DNA from: Marinagarivorans sp. UBA5870
Lineage (GTDB): Bacteria; Pseudomonadota; Gammaproteobacteria; Pseudomonadales; Cellvibrionaceae
Length of the DNA stretch: 5,813 nt
Assembly (NCBI GenBank): GCA_002432555.1
Contig: DJFO01000280.1
Location: 1 to 5,813, forward strand
Direction: 5' to 3'
Shown here in pieces: positions 1 to 5,347 of this stretch; the stretch's first letter is position 1, and each line of letters starts with the position of its first letter. A program made the translations under genes and the position numbers. The notes beneath the pieces were generated by a model. It worked only from the letters and a program-made list of their open reading frames with translations. It searched no databases and had not been told where the DNA came from.

Positions 1-584
1 TGCTCGACGAGCCCTTCGGCGCGCTCGATGCAAAAGTGCGCAAGGATTTGCGGCGTTGGCTGCGCCGCCTGCACGATGATCTGCATATCACTTCCATCTT
101 CGTAACCCACGACCAGGAAGAAGCGATGGAAGTCGCGGATCGGATCGTGGTGCTCAACAAAGGCAAAATCGAACAAGTGGGCGCCCCGGACGATGTTTAC
201 AACAACCCTGCGAGCCCATTCGTGTACGATTTTATCGGGCAGGTAAATTTATTCCACAGTCGCGTCAACGAAGGTTGGGCCCATATTGGGGACTATAAAT
301 TGCCGGCACCCGAACACCATCAGATCAAAGACAGTGCGGCGGTTGCCTATGTGCGACCGCACGATATCGAAATCCAGGCGGCACCCGCGGACGGTTTTAT
401 AGCGGCGACCGTCGACAGCGTCAGCACCGCGGGGGCGGTATTGCGTATGGAGTTGCGACATGACCTGGGGGACAATATCATTCATGTTGAGCTGCCGCGC
501 TCGCAGGAACGCCTCCTTGATTTGAAACCAGGTGCAAGGGTATATGCCCGACCGACAAGCTCGAAGGTTTTTCTGCAGAAATAA
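1..584 (+). CDS. cysA: Sulfate/thiosulfate ABC transporter ATP-binding protein CysA (3' part, 5' end outside window)
   Basis: This is the C-terminal 193 residues of the ATPase that drives sulfate/thiosulfate import on the cytoplasmic face of the inner membrane, working with the CysT and CysW permeases and a periplasmic binding protein. The visible part opens inside Walker B/D-loop ([16 protein letters not shown], visible residues 1-16). The H-loop follows at [15 protein letters not shown], with the switch histidine at visible residue 36. Next comes the CysA-typical stretch with [15 protein letters not shown], then a C-terminal TOBE-like regulatory domain of about 100 residues that contains YVRPHDIEI. 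Walker A and the signature motif lie upstream of the window. The reading frame is intact to TAA at 582-584. The D-loop sequence and the FIGQVNLF segment favour CysA over other import ATPases such as PotA, MalK or UgpC. An unknown membrane protein gene starts 26 bases downstream with no terminator between, so the two are probably co-transcribed. Confidence 0.93.
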   Translation, partial: LDEPFGALDAKVRKDLRRWLRRLHDDLHITSIFVTHDQEEAMEVADRIVVLNKGKIEQVGAPDDVYNNPASPFVYDFIGQVNLFHSRVNEGWAHIGDYKLPAPEHHQIKDSAAVAYVRPHDIEIQAAPADGFIAATVDSVSTAGAVLRMELRHDLGDNIIHVELPRSQERLLDLKPGARVYARPTSSKVFLQK

Positions 585-610
585 GCTGGCCAAAACCCGA
601 GACGAAAGGT

Positions 611-1171
611 ATGGCAATCACTTCTTTTGTAGACGCCAACTACCGCTACATAGCCGCCTATCAGGAGGTTAATGCGCGCATCGCCCAGCGCCAACAGGCG
701 CTGCTGCTCTATGCAACTTTGGTGGTCAGCCTGCTCGCCGCTTTGGTCGCGCTGCACGGGGGAGAGGGGCAGCAGGATTTGCCGGTAGAGTGGTTGGTGC
801 TCGGTTTTCCAGTGGCCTCCACGTGTCTGGCATTCCTCAACTTTAAGACCGAGCGGGCCATAACTCATCTGCGGCATTTTCTTTCCAGTCTCGAACAATT
901 GCAGGATGCGCACAAGGAACTGCCCAGCTACAACACGGATCCGCGCTGGGCGCAGAAGGCCAATACCACACGCAAGTTTCAGGATTGGGCCGCCGCGATT
1001 CTGGTGGCTGGCGGCAACGGCATGGGGCTCGCTGCCGTGCTGGGTATCTATCCGTTGCGCGTACAACAAAATCCCGCAGTATTTTGGATCGCGACGGGCG
1101 TGACGTTTCTCTCGGTCCTTGCCCTGTTAACCGTTCCATTGTCGAGTTATCGACCGGCACAGCCGCGCTGA
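611..1171 (+). CDS. Hypothetical four-helix inner-membrane protein downstream of cysA
   Basis: I do not recognise this 186-residue family. Four hydrophobic segments are visible at about residues 29-49, 61-78, 127-147 and 157-177. They form two helical hairpins joined by a polar, probably helical stretch of about 48 residues (79-126) containing FLSSLEQLQDAHKEL. Charge distribution (R23, R27, K79, R82, R88 against the acidic 50-60 loop) predicts N- and C-termini and the central stretch in the cytoplasm. The first 28 residues look amphipathic (YRYIAAYQEVNARIAQRQQ). No signal peptide, catalytic motif or metal-binding cluster is seen. The layout slightly resembles SLATT-like or other helical-hairpin membrane proteins, but that is shape only. 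The ATG at 611 has a purine-rich GAAAGG just one base upstream, an unusually short gap, so translation may be weak or coupled to cysA. No better in-frame start was found. Position suggests, but does not prove, a link to sulfate uptake. Confidence 0.8.
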   Translation: MAITSFVDANYRYIAAYQEVNARIAQRQQALLLYATLVVSLLAALVALHGGEGQQDLPVEWLVLGFPVASTCLAFLNFKTERAITHLRHFLSSLEQLQDAHKELPSYNTDPRWAQKANTTRKFQDWAAAILVAGGNGMGLAAVLGIYPLRVQQNPAVFWIATGVTFLSVLALLTVPLSSYRPAQPR

Positions 1172-1217
1172 TTTTTCACCATCCCGAGCTGCATTTTCAG
1201 CACAGTGCTTCCATTGC

Positions 1218-1245
1218 ATCGCTGAATCGCTGAATCGCTGGATCG
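1218..1245. repeat. 8-base tandem repeat, 3.5 copies
   Basis: The unit ATCGCTGA occurs at 1218-1225 and 1226-1233, then ATCGCTGG at 1234-1241 and a partial ATCG at 1242-1245. It lies 46 bases after the membrane-protein stop codon. It is a short slippage-prone repeat outside any gene, and no function is claimed. Confidence 0.85.
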
Positions 1246-1270
1246 TTATATCGATAGATTTTTAAATTAC

Positions 1271-1299
1271 TTAAAAACCTGTCGCGAGAAATTTACACT
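1271..1299 (+). promoter_or_regulatory. Candidate sigma-70 promoter for the sfnR-like gene
   Basis: TTAAAA at 1271-1276 and TACACT at 1294-1299 match the -35 and -10 consensus at 4 of 6 positions each, with an ideal 17-base spacer. They sit in the AT-rich stretch that stands out from the GC-rich surroundings. Transcription would start near 1306, leaving a leader of about 190 bases before the ATG at 1495. In Pseudomonas, sfnR is reported to be under CysB, a sigma-70 activator, so a promoter of this kind would be expected. No CysB site can be asserted by eye. Confidence 0.35.
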
Positions 1300-1308
1300 A
1301 GCGCAGCG

Positions 1309-1347
1309 CGCTAAAACGCATTTCACTTTTTATCTTTTATTTTAGCG
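1309..1347. promoter_or_regulatory. 8-bp inverted repeat upstream of the sigma-54-like promoter
   Basis: CGCTAAAA (1309-1316) and its exact reverse complement TTTTAGCG (1340-1347) flank a 23-base T-rich spacer. The right arm ends 14 bases before the -24 GG of the sigma-54-like promoter and lies just downstream of the sigma-70-like -10 box. It could be a regulator operator or a hairpin in the longer transcript. It is closer to the start site than activator sites for sigma-54 promoters usually are. Confidence 0.3.
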
Positions 1348-1360
1348 GAAGCGGGCGCGT

Positions 1361-1377
1361 CGGCGCGGCATTTGCAA
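1361..1377 (+). promoter_or_regulatory. Candidate sigma-54 (-24/-12) promoter of the sfnR-like gene
   Basis: The stretch CGGCGCGGCATTTGCAA carries the invariant GG (1362-1363) and GC (1374-1375) exactly 10 bases apart. It matches the sigma-54 consensus TGGCACG-N4-TTGCA at all but two of the specified bases (T to C before GG, A to G inside the -24 block). Transcription would start near 1387, about 108 bases before the ATG at 1495. Its place directly in front of a sigma-54 activator gene raises the likelihood that it is real. The GC-rich context means a chance match is possible. Confidence 0.5.
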
Positions 1378-1494
1378 ACCCTATGATTCACGCAAGTCGA
1401 GCCGCTCCAGCAGTCGGCGCGTCAACGGAGTCAAGGTGATCGCAAGAGCCGATTCTATTGAGACGGATTGCAGAAATTTTCCCAGCGAGGTTTT

Positions 1495-2706
1495 ATGGTA
1501 GGCCAGTCAGACGAACCTTTGGTGTTGTCGTTGGAAGGCGGCAATGCCCAGCCGTTATCGGTGCGCGCCAAGGCGTTGGTTTTTTCGGATCCGCTGTCGG
1601 CGGCTCTTCTTGAATATATCGAACGTATCGGGCCGAGCGACGCCCCGGTGTTGATCGGCGGCGAAACCGGCACCGGTAAAGAACTGGTGGCGCGGCACAT
1701 CCATTTGTTGAGCGGCCGCAAAGGGCCTTTTCTCGCCGTGAACTGCGGTGCAATCAGCGATCACTTGGCCGAGAGCGAACTCTTCGGACACGAAGCCGGG
1801 TCTTTTACCGGCGCCACGGGCAAACGGGAGGGATGGTTCGAGGCGGCCAATGGCGGGACTCTGTTTCTCGATGAAATAGGTGATTTGCCGCTGCCGCTGC
1901 AGGTGAAATTATTGCGCGTGTTGCAGGAGCGCGAGGTGGTGAGGATTGGTTCGCGCAAGCCCATTCCGGTCAACGTGCGATTGGTGGCCGCAACCAACGT
2001 CGATCTGGGCCACGCAGTGTCGGCCGGCCATTTTCGCCGGGATCTTCTATACCGGATCAATATCGCCCAGGTCCGGCTGCCGCCCTTGCGGGAAAGGCCC
2101 GGCGATATTTTGCCGTTGGCTAAATATTTTTTGAAATCTTACAGCCAGCGCATGGGCACTTCGCCGCCGGAGTTTTCGCCTGAGTCGGTGGAATTGCTTA
2201 CGCGCTATGCGTGGCCGGGCAATATTCGTGAGCTGGAAAACGTCGTGCATTTTGCGCTCCTGGTGGCGAGTTCGGGCCGCATCGAACCCTCGGATTTGCG
2301 AGTGACCGGCGGTTGGGGAATGTCATCAGCACAGATCGAAGCCGGCTTCCCGGCGGCGCCGGTCCAATCGGTGCTGCCGGCGAGCGACGCAACCGGCCAG
2401 AGCGCGCTGCCGCCGGACGGGGAAGTCTTAGCGGCAATTACGCAGCAGCTGCACCGTTTGTTTCAGTCCTCCCCCGGTGAGCCGCTGTTCCAGCAGTTGG
2501 AGGAGCTTCTGGTGCGCGAGGCATTCCAGTATTGCAAAAACAACCAGGTCCACACGGCGGCGCTCTTGGGCATTTCGCGCAATGTCATGCGCACTTTGTT
2601 GAAGCGCTACGGCTTTTTGCGAGAGACCAACGAGGCTCGCACATCCCTGGGGCTGGTGAATGATGTCGAACAGAGAATGAATTACGAAGCGCTGACGCAC
2701 TATTAG
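1495..2706 (+). CDS. sfnR: SfnR-like sigma-54-dependent transcriptional activator (AAA+ and Fis HTH, no sensor domain)
   Basis: This 403-residue enhancer-binding protein couples ATP hydrolysis to remodelling of the sigma-54 RNA polymerase closed complex. Its AAA+ core (about residues 35-265) shows Walker A GETGTGKE at 56-63, the sigma-54 contact loop GSFTGA at 102-107, Walker B with D126/E127, sensor I ATN at 166-168, arginine-finger region FRRDLLYR at 180-187 and sensor [12 protein letters not shown] at 240-249. An Ala/Pro-rich linker (about 272-311) leads to a Fis-type helix-turn-helix around 352-373 ([21 protein letters not shown]). Only about 35 residues precede the core, so there is no response-regulator, GAF or PAS domain. 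This layout, [10 protein letters not shown] after sensor II and the GISRNVMRT helix resemble SfnR, which controls dimethyl sulfone use in Pseudomonas during sulfate starvation. The ATG at 1495 has GAGG four bases upstream. An in-frame TTG at 1468 would add nine residues with a poorer ribosome site. The loop has Ser where most relatives have Ala. Family assignment is firm, the symbol less so. Confidence 0.9.
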   Translation: MVGQSDEPLVLSLEGGNAQPLSVRAKALVFSDPLSAALLEYIERIGPSDAPVLIGGETGTGKELVARHIHLLSGRKGPFLAVNCGAISDHLAESELFGHEAGSFTGATGKREGWFEAANGGTLFLDEIGDLPLPLQVKLLRVLQEREVVRIGSRKPIPVNVRLVAATNVDLGHAVSAGHFRRDLLYRINIAQVRLPPLRERPGDILPLAKYFLKSYSQRMGTSPPEFSPESVELLTRYAWPGNIRELENVVHFALLVASSGRIEPSDLRVTGGWGMSSAQIEAGFPAAPVQSVLPASDATGQSALPPDGEVLAAITQQLHRLFQSSPGEPLFQQLEELLVREAFQYCKNNQVHTAALLGISRNVMRTLLKRYGFLRETNEARTSLGLVNDVEQRMNYEALTHY

Positions 2707-2734
2707 GTTTTACCCCGCGGTTTTCCGCCTTGTG

Positions 2735-2768
2735 GCCCTTTGCCAGAAATGGGAAAGGGCTTTTTTTT
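2735..2768 (+). terminator. Intrinsic terminator of the sfnR-like gene
   Basis: GCCCTTT (2735-2741) pairs with AAAGGGC (2754-2760). A further CC/GG pairing (2743-2744 with 2751-2752) sits above a single G-G mismatch, and the loop is AGAAAT. Eight T residues follow directly (2761-2768). It starts 28 bases after the TAG of the activator gene and is a textbook rho-independent terminator. Confidence 0.93.
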
Positions 2769-2814
2769 ATGGCGGTGCGCTGCGCGAAGGAGTGAATGTT
2801 AGACCGCAGCCATC

Positions 2815-2847
2815 GCCTTGCGGCATCCACCCTACGGATTGTGCGTG
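2815..2847 (+). repeat. REP-like element, copy A1
   Basis: This 33-base element is identical to 2967-2999 except at one position (A in place of G in the CCRCCC block). Its core is GCC-TTGC-GGC followed by ATCCACCCTACG. The outer left arm that would complete the palindrome, as seen in copy A2, is not preserved here, so this copy looks partly eroded. Confidence 0.85.
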
Positions 2848-2880
2848 GATCGCAACCACTGCCTTTTTCAACGGGTTCTA

Positions 2881-2910
2881 CGTAGGGTTGAACCGCAACG
2901 CGGGTCCACC
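2881..2910 (-). repeat. REP-like element, copy B1 (opposite orientation)
   Basis: Read on the minus strand this is GGTGGACCCGCGTTGCGG followed by TTCAACCCTACG, the same overall plan as the A copies: arm, GC loop, arm, CCCTACG tail. Its CGTAGGG (2881-2887) is the exact reverse complement of CCCTACG in copy A1 (2830-2836), so the A1/B1 pair faces head to head across about 45 bases, as in bacterial interspersed mosaic elements. Confidence 0.8.
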
Positions 2911-2958
2911 GCTTTAGGTTTAACAGGTGTTGGAATGGCAGTCGGCGAAATAAAAGAC

Positions 2959-2999
2959 GGCGGATTGCCTTGCGGCATCCGCCCTACGGATTGTGCGTG
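2959..2999 (+). repeat. REP-like element, copy A2 (intact palindrome)
   Basis: GGCGGAT (2959-2965) pairs with ATCCGCC (2977-2983) and GCC (2967-2969) with GGC (2974-2976), leaving a bulged T at 2966 and a TTGC loop. The tail CCTACGG and eleven further bases are shared with copy A1. This is the most complete copy in the window and a good query for genome-wide counting. Confidence 0.85.
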
Positions 3000-3011
3000 A
3001 GTCCACAACGA

Positions 3012-3037
3012 CCGCCTTGCGGCAGCCGCCGTACGGG
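3012..3037 (+). repeat. REP-like element, copy A3 (diverged)
   Basis: It keeps the GCC-TTGC-GGC core (3014-3023) and a CCGCC-TACGG tail, but with AGCCGCCG in place of ATCCGCCC. It lies immediately before inverted copy B2, so A3/B2 repeats the A1/B1 arrangement at tighter spacing. Confidence 0.7.
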
Positions 3038-3043
3038 TTCTCC

Positions 3044-3073
3044 CTAGGGTGGAACCGCAACGCGGGTTCCGCC
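3044..3073 (-). repeat. REP-like element, copy B2 (opposite orientation)
   Basis: It matches copy B1 over TAGGGT, GGAACCGCAACGCGGGT and the closing CC(A/G)CC, with two substitutions and one extra T. GGAACC (3051-3056) pairs with GGTTCC (3065-3070) and GC with GC across an AAC loop, leaving one bulged G at 3064. Confidence 0.8.
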
Positions 3074-3074
3074 A

Positions 3075-3183
3075 ATGCCACGGCACGTCAACAATGCCAA
3101 TGCAGATTCCACCAATGCCCGGCACCACAAAACCGCTGCCACCACTACCACGGCACCACTACCACAGCACTTCACCAACGCAA
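3075..3183. repeat. C/A-rich strand-asymmetric tract with short internal repeats
   Basis: The plus strand is strongly biased to C and A. CAATGCC-type words recur through 3073-3120, and a 14-base unit is tandemly repeated at 3141-3154 (ACCACTACCACGGC) and 3155-3168 (ACCACTACCACAGC), differing at one base. Open frames cross it on both strands but encode low-complexity peptides rich in Pro, Thr and His with no start signal, so I regard it as noncoding. Confidence 0.6.
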
Positions 3184-3201
3184 CGCAGGCTAACGTCTGC
3201 G
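3184..3201 (+). other. Small hairpin CGCAGGC-TAAC-GTCTGCG
   Basis: A 7-bp stem including one G-T wobble (3184-3190 with 3195-3201) closes a TAAC loop. No T tract follows, so it is not a normal intrinsic terminator. It lies at the boundary between the repeat-rich region and the leader of the phosphatase-kinase gene. Confidence 0.35.
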
Positions 3202-3304
3202 GCGCCTTATCAATCCCCTCGCCCGCTTTATTGCGAATTTTCCTATGTAACCTTGCCAGTGGAGCAAAATTGCCGCGCAAGAACTTTTGCCGTGCGAGCC
3301 TGCC

Positions 3305-3310
3305 TATAAA
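3305..3310 (+). promoter_or_regulatory. Possible -10 box for the phosphatase-kinase gene
   Basis: TATAAA at 3305-3310 matches the sigma-70 -10 consensus at 5 of 6 positions and lies 32 bases before the chosen ATG (3343). No convincing -35 is found 16-18 bases upstream. A weak TTGCCG at 3287-3292 is too close. The terminator at 2735-2768 and the 636-base gap mean the gene must have its own promoter somewhere in this region. Confidence 0.3.
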
Positions 3311-3342
3311 TTTTGTGTTGGTTAATAACAACGGCGAAAATT

Positions 3343-5040
3343 ATGGCCCGCACCCTCAGCATCTATCTGCCCGCTCGGCTGAAATTCCTGCATAACCGCG
3401 GCTATTGGTATCTGGCACTCACCTTCTTTATTTTGCTGATTTTCCTTGTGGTGCCCTTCTGGCCGATCCGCGCTTTGGCATTCTGGTGCGCGCTCAGCTT
3501 CGGTTACGTCAGCGCTGCTTACCTCATGTCGAACAATCATCTGCTGTTCAAATCCGCCGAAGGCATTTTGCCGCCGCCGATCAAATGGGTGTTGATGCCG
3601 TTTTTTACGTCCGCGAATATTTACAACAGCTTCGCCCGCGCGCGCGACCCGGTGGAGCCCCTGCACGAAATTCGCCCGGGACTTTTCCTCGGCCGCCGGT
3701 TGTTGCCGAGCGATTTGCCACTGCTGCAAGAGCACGGCATCGATGCCATATTGGATACCACAGTGGAATTTGACGCGCTCGACCGCTCCGCCGCCCATGC
3801 GCCCATCGCTTATCTCAATGTACCGATTTTTGACCACGGTGTGCCGCACATCGAACAATTGCACCGCGCTGTGCTGTGGATTGATCAGCGCCGGCGGCAG
3901 CGCCGGCGTGTGGTAGTTCATTGCGCCCTCGGCCGCGGGCGATCGGCGACGATTCTGCTCGCCTATTTGTTATTTGCGGAACCGGATAAAACCGTGCGGC
4001 AACTCTTGGAGGGCGTGCAGCTGCTGCGCACGACGGTGCGGCCGAATTATCACCAGCTGCGCGTCTTGGAAAAGTATTGGCATTCGCCTCTGATCAAACA
4101 GCGGCTCGCCGCGGCCCTGATCGTCAATCGCGCTTCCGGCAGAGGCGCAAAAAAAGCCGCGGTGAAAACGCTGTTACAGGAATTGCAGCCCTTTCTCTAT
4201 CTGGAGACCTATTACATCAGCCAACAAAACAGCCCCGGCGAACTCGCACGCAAAGCACTGGCCACTGGCAAGGAATTGGTAATCGCCGCCGGCGGCGACG
4301 GCACGGTTTCCGCGGTGGCGGCAAGCCTAGTGGACACAGATGCGGCGCTCGGCATAATTCCCCTGGGCACGGCCAATTCTCTCGCCACCTGTCTGTATGG
4401 CGTCGGGGTCCAGGTGGAATCTTTGCAGACTTCTTGCGCGCGCATAGTTGCGGGCAAAACTCAGACGATCGACACAGCGGAATGCAACGGCAAAACCATG
4501 ACATTACTGGCCGGTCTCGGTTATGAATGCCAAATGGTGGCCAATGCGGAAGAATTAAAAAGCGATTGGGGAGCGCTCGCCTATTTGGCGGGGGCTGCGC
4601 AGGGTTTGCAGGATAGGCGTGAACTCGCGGTGCGCATGAGCGTCGACGGCAAAGAGGTCAATCTGACAACGCCGTGCCTGGTCGTGGCGAATGGCGCACC
4701 CGTCACGAGCGTATTTGCCCGCGGCCGCGGCGAACCGCTGGTGGATGACGGAGCGCTCGACATCACTTGGCTGGAACAGGAGGTCACCCGCACGCGGCCC
4801 CTCGCGCAACTGGTCCAGCTGCTGCAGGCGGCGTTGACCGGCAATGCCGCGAAGGACGCGGGCATCGGGCACATGCGCGGCCGGGAAATCGATATCACCG
4901 CCACGCCGGAGGCATCGGTGGTAATCGACGGCGAGGTGTGCGCGACCACGCCCCTGAAAATCCGCGTCAAACCGCGGTCGCTGAAGGTGATTGCCGCTAC
5001 CGAGGGCCCCGCGCCGGGTAAGGCCGCCGCTCCTCAATAA
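3343..5040 (+). CDS. Membrane-anchored fusion of dual-specificity-type phosphatase and diacylglycerol/lipid kinase
   Basis: This 565-residue protein has three parts. Two hydrophobic helices (about 21-40 and 43-62) anchor it in the inner membrane. A cysteine phosphatase domain (about 105-248) has the CX5R loop HCALGRGRS (C194, R200) and a likely general acid D164 in PIFDHGVP. A lipid kinase domain of the DagK/YegS/LCB5 type (about 255-553) has GGDGT at 317-321, PLGTAN at 340-345, DDGALD at 468-473 and VVIDGE at 526-531. Kinases of this family phosphorylate diacylglycerol or related lipids, and some DSP-type phosphatases (PTPMT1) remove phosphate from phosphatidylglycerophosphate, so a phospholipid substrate is the natural guess for both. 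The kinase N-terminal motif reads NRASGRG where relatives have NPxSG. The ATG at 3343 is preferred. An in-frame TTG at 3313 would add ten residues. The ribosome site is weak (GGCGAAAA). The last codons and TAA lie inside the downstream 19-base repeat register. Domain calls are firm, substrates inferred. Confidence 0.92.
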   Translation: MARTLSIYLPARLKFLHNRGYWYLALTFFILLIFLVVPFWPIRALAFWCALSFGYVSAAYLMSNNHLLFKSAEGILPPPIKWVLMPFFTSANIYNSFARARDPVEPLHEIRPGLFLGRRLLPSDLPLLQEHGIDAILDTTVEFDALDRSAAHAPIAYLNVPIFDHGVPHIEQLHRAVLWIDQRRRQRRRVVVHCALGRGRSATILLAYLLFAEPDKTVRQLLEGVQLLRTTVRPNYHQLRVLEKYWHSPLIKQRLAAALIVNRASGRGAKKAAVKTLLQELQPFLYLETYYISQQNSPGELARKALATGKELVIAAGGDGTVSAVAASLVDTDAALGIIPLGTANSLATCLYGVGVQVESLQTSCARIVAGKTQTIDTAECNGKTMTLLAGLGYECQMVANAEELKSDWGALAYLAGAAQGLQDRRELAVRMSVDGKEVNLTTPCLVVANGAPVTSVFARGRGEPLVDDGALDITWLEQEVTRTRPLAQLVQLLQAALTGNAAKDAGIGHMRGREIDITATPEASVVIDGEVCATTPLKIRVKPRSLKVIAATEGPAPGKAAAPQ

Positions 5041-5159
5041 AGCGATCTCTTCTCAATACGACCGTCTCTTCTCGATGAGGCTGTCTCTTCTCAATAAGAC
5101 CGTCTCTTCTCGATGAGGCCGTCTCTTCTCAATAAGACCGCCCCGTCTCAATCAAGCAG
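5027..5159. repeat. 19-base tandem repeat array with two alternating unit types, overlapping a stop codon
   Basis: TCTCTTCTC recurs at 5046, 5065, 5084, 5103 and 5122, a strict 19-base period. Units 1, 3 and 5 end in AATAAGACCG (AATACGACCG in unit 1). Units 2 and 4 end in GATGAGGCCG (one base different in unit 2). The array therefore reads as a 38-base dimer repeated. A degenerate unit follows in register at 5141-5159 (CCCCGTCTCAATCAAGCAG). Another precedes at 5027-5045, matching 12 of 19 bases and including the TAA stop codon of the phosphatase-kinase gene at 5038-5040. The plus strand is pyrimidine-rich. Confidence 0.93.
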
Positions 5160-5179
5160 CCCGACTCGACCCGTCGGGC
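5159..5179. other. Perfect 7-bp GC-rich inverted repeat between convergent genes
   Basis: GCCCGAC (5159-5165) and GTCGGGC (5173-5179) enclose a TCGACCC loop. It sits between the ends of two convergent genes, where a bidirectional terminator is expected, but neither strand has a T tract after the stem, so a terminator role is only possible. It also separates the 19-base and 16-base arrays. Confidence 0.45.
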
Positions 5180-5180
5180 A

Positions 5181-5289
5181 GCTCATCGCGGTGCCCGCAT
5201 CGCGCCGGCTCCTCATAATGTTGGCCCCTCATAGTGTCGGCCCCGCATAGCGCTGGCCCTCGTCGCCCAAGCCCCGCATCGCGCCGGCA
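5181..5289. repeat. Degenerate 16-base tandem repeat array
   Basis: Units share the plan CC(T/G)CATAGCGCCGGCC. They lie at 5195-5210, 5211-5226, 5227-5242, 5243-5258, 5259-5273 (15 bases, most diverged) and 5274-5289, with a 14-base eroded unit before them at 5181-5194. CAT anchors are 14, 16, 16, 16, 15 and 16 bases apart. CCGCATCGCGCCGGC is shared by the units at 5195 and 5274. This array is older or less homogenised than its 19-base neighbour and has a different period. Confidence 0.8.
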
Positions 5290-5347
5290 ATCCGCCGCCT
5301 TCTGGGGAGAGGCACGCTGTTACATCCGGGCGATCCTGGGGTTGCTC

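Noticed and set aside
663..674. Strong Shine-Dalgarno AGGAGG followed by ATG at 672 inside the membrane-protein gene
   Set aside because: The ATG is out of frame with that gene and opens only a short frame rich in Cys and Trp that stops within about 40 codons. The AGGAGG encodes QEV in the real frame and is probably coincidental.
482..1069. Long minus-strand open frame opposite cysA and the membrane-protein gene
   Set aside because: It spans two well-supported plus-strand genes, has no recognisable domain and no start signal, and is explained as a GC-driven shadow frame.
1160..1176. CAGC-CGC-GCTG-A-TTTTT as a terminator at the end of the membrane-protein gene
   Set aside because: The stem has only four pairs with a three-base loop, and it overlaps the stop codon. 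It is too weak to support as an intrinsic terminator.
3044..3395. Overlapping open frames on both strands in the repeat-rich intergenic region
   Set aside because: They translate REP palindromes and the C/A-rich tract into low-complexity peptides and run into the phosphatase-kinase gene. No family features are seen.
3322..3921. 199-codon minus-strand frame opposite the phosphatase domain
   Set aside because: The plus-strand frame shows clear phosphatase and kinase motifs. The antisense frame has none and is a shadow.
5027..5289. CRISPR-like array
   Set aside because: The units are contiguous 19- and 16-base tandem repeats with no spacers, and no cas gene is present.
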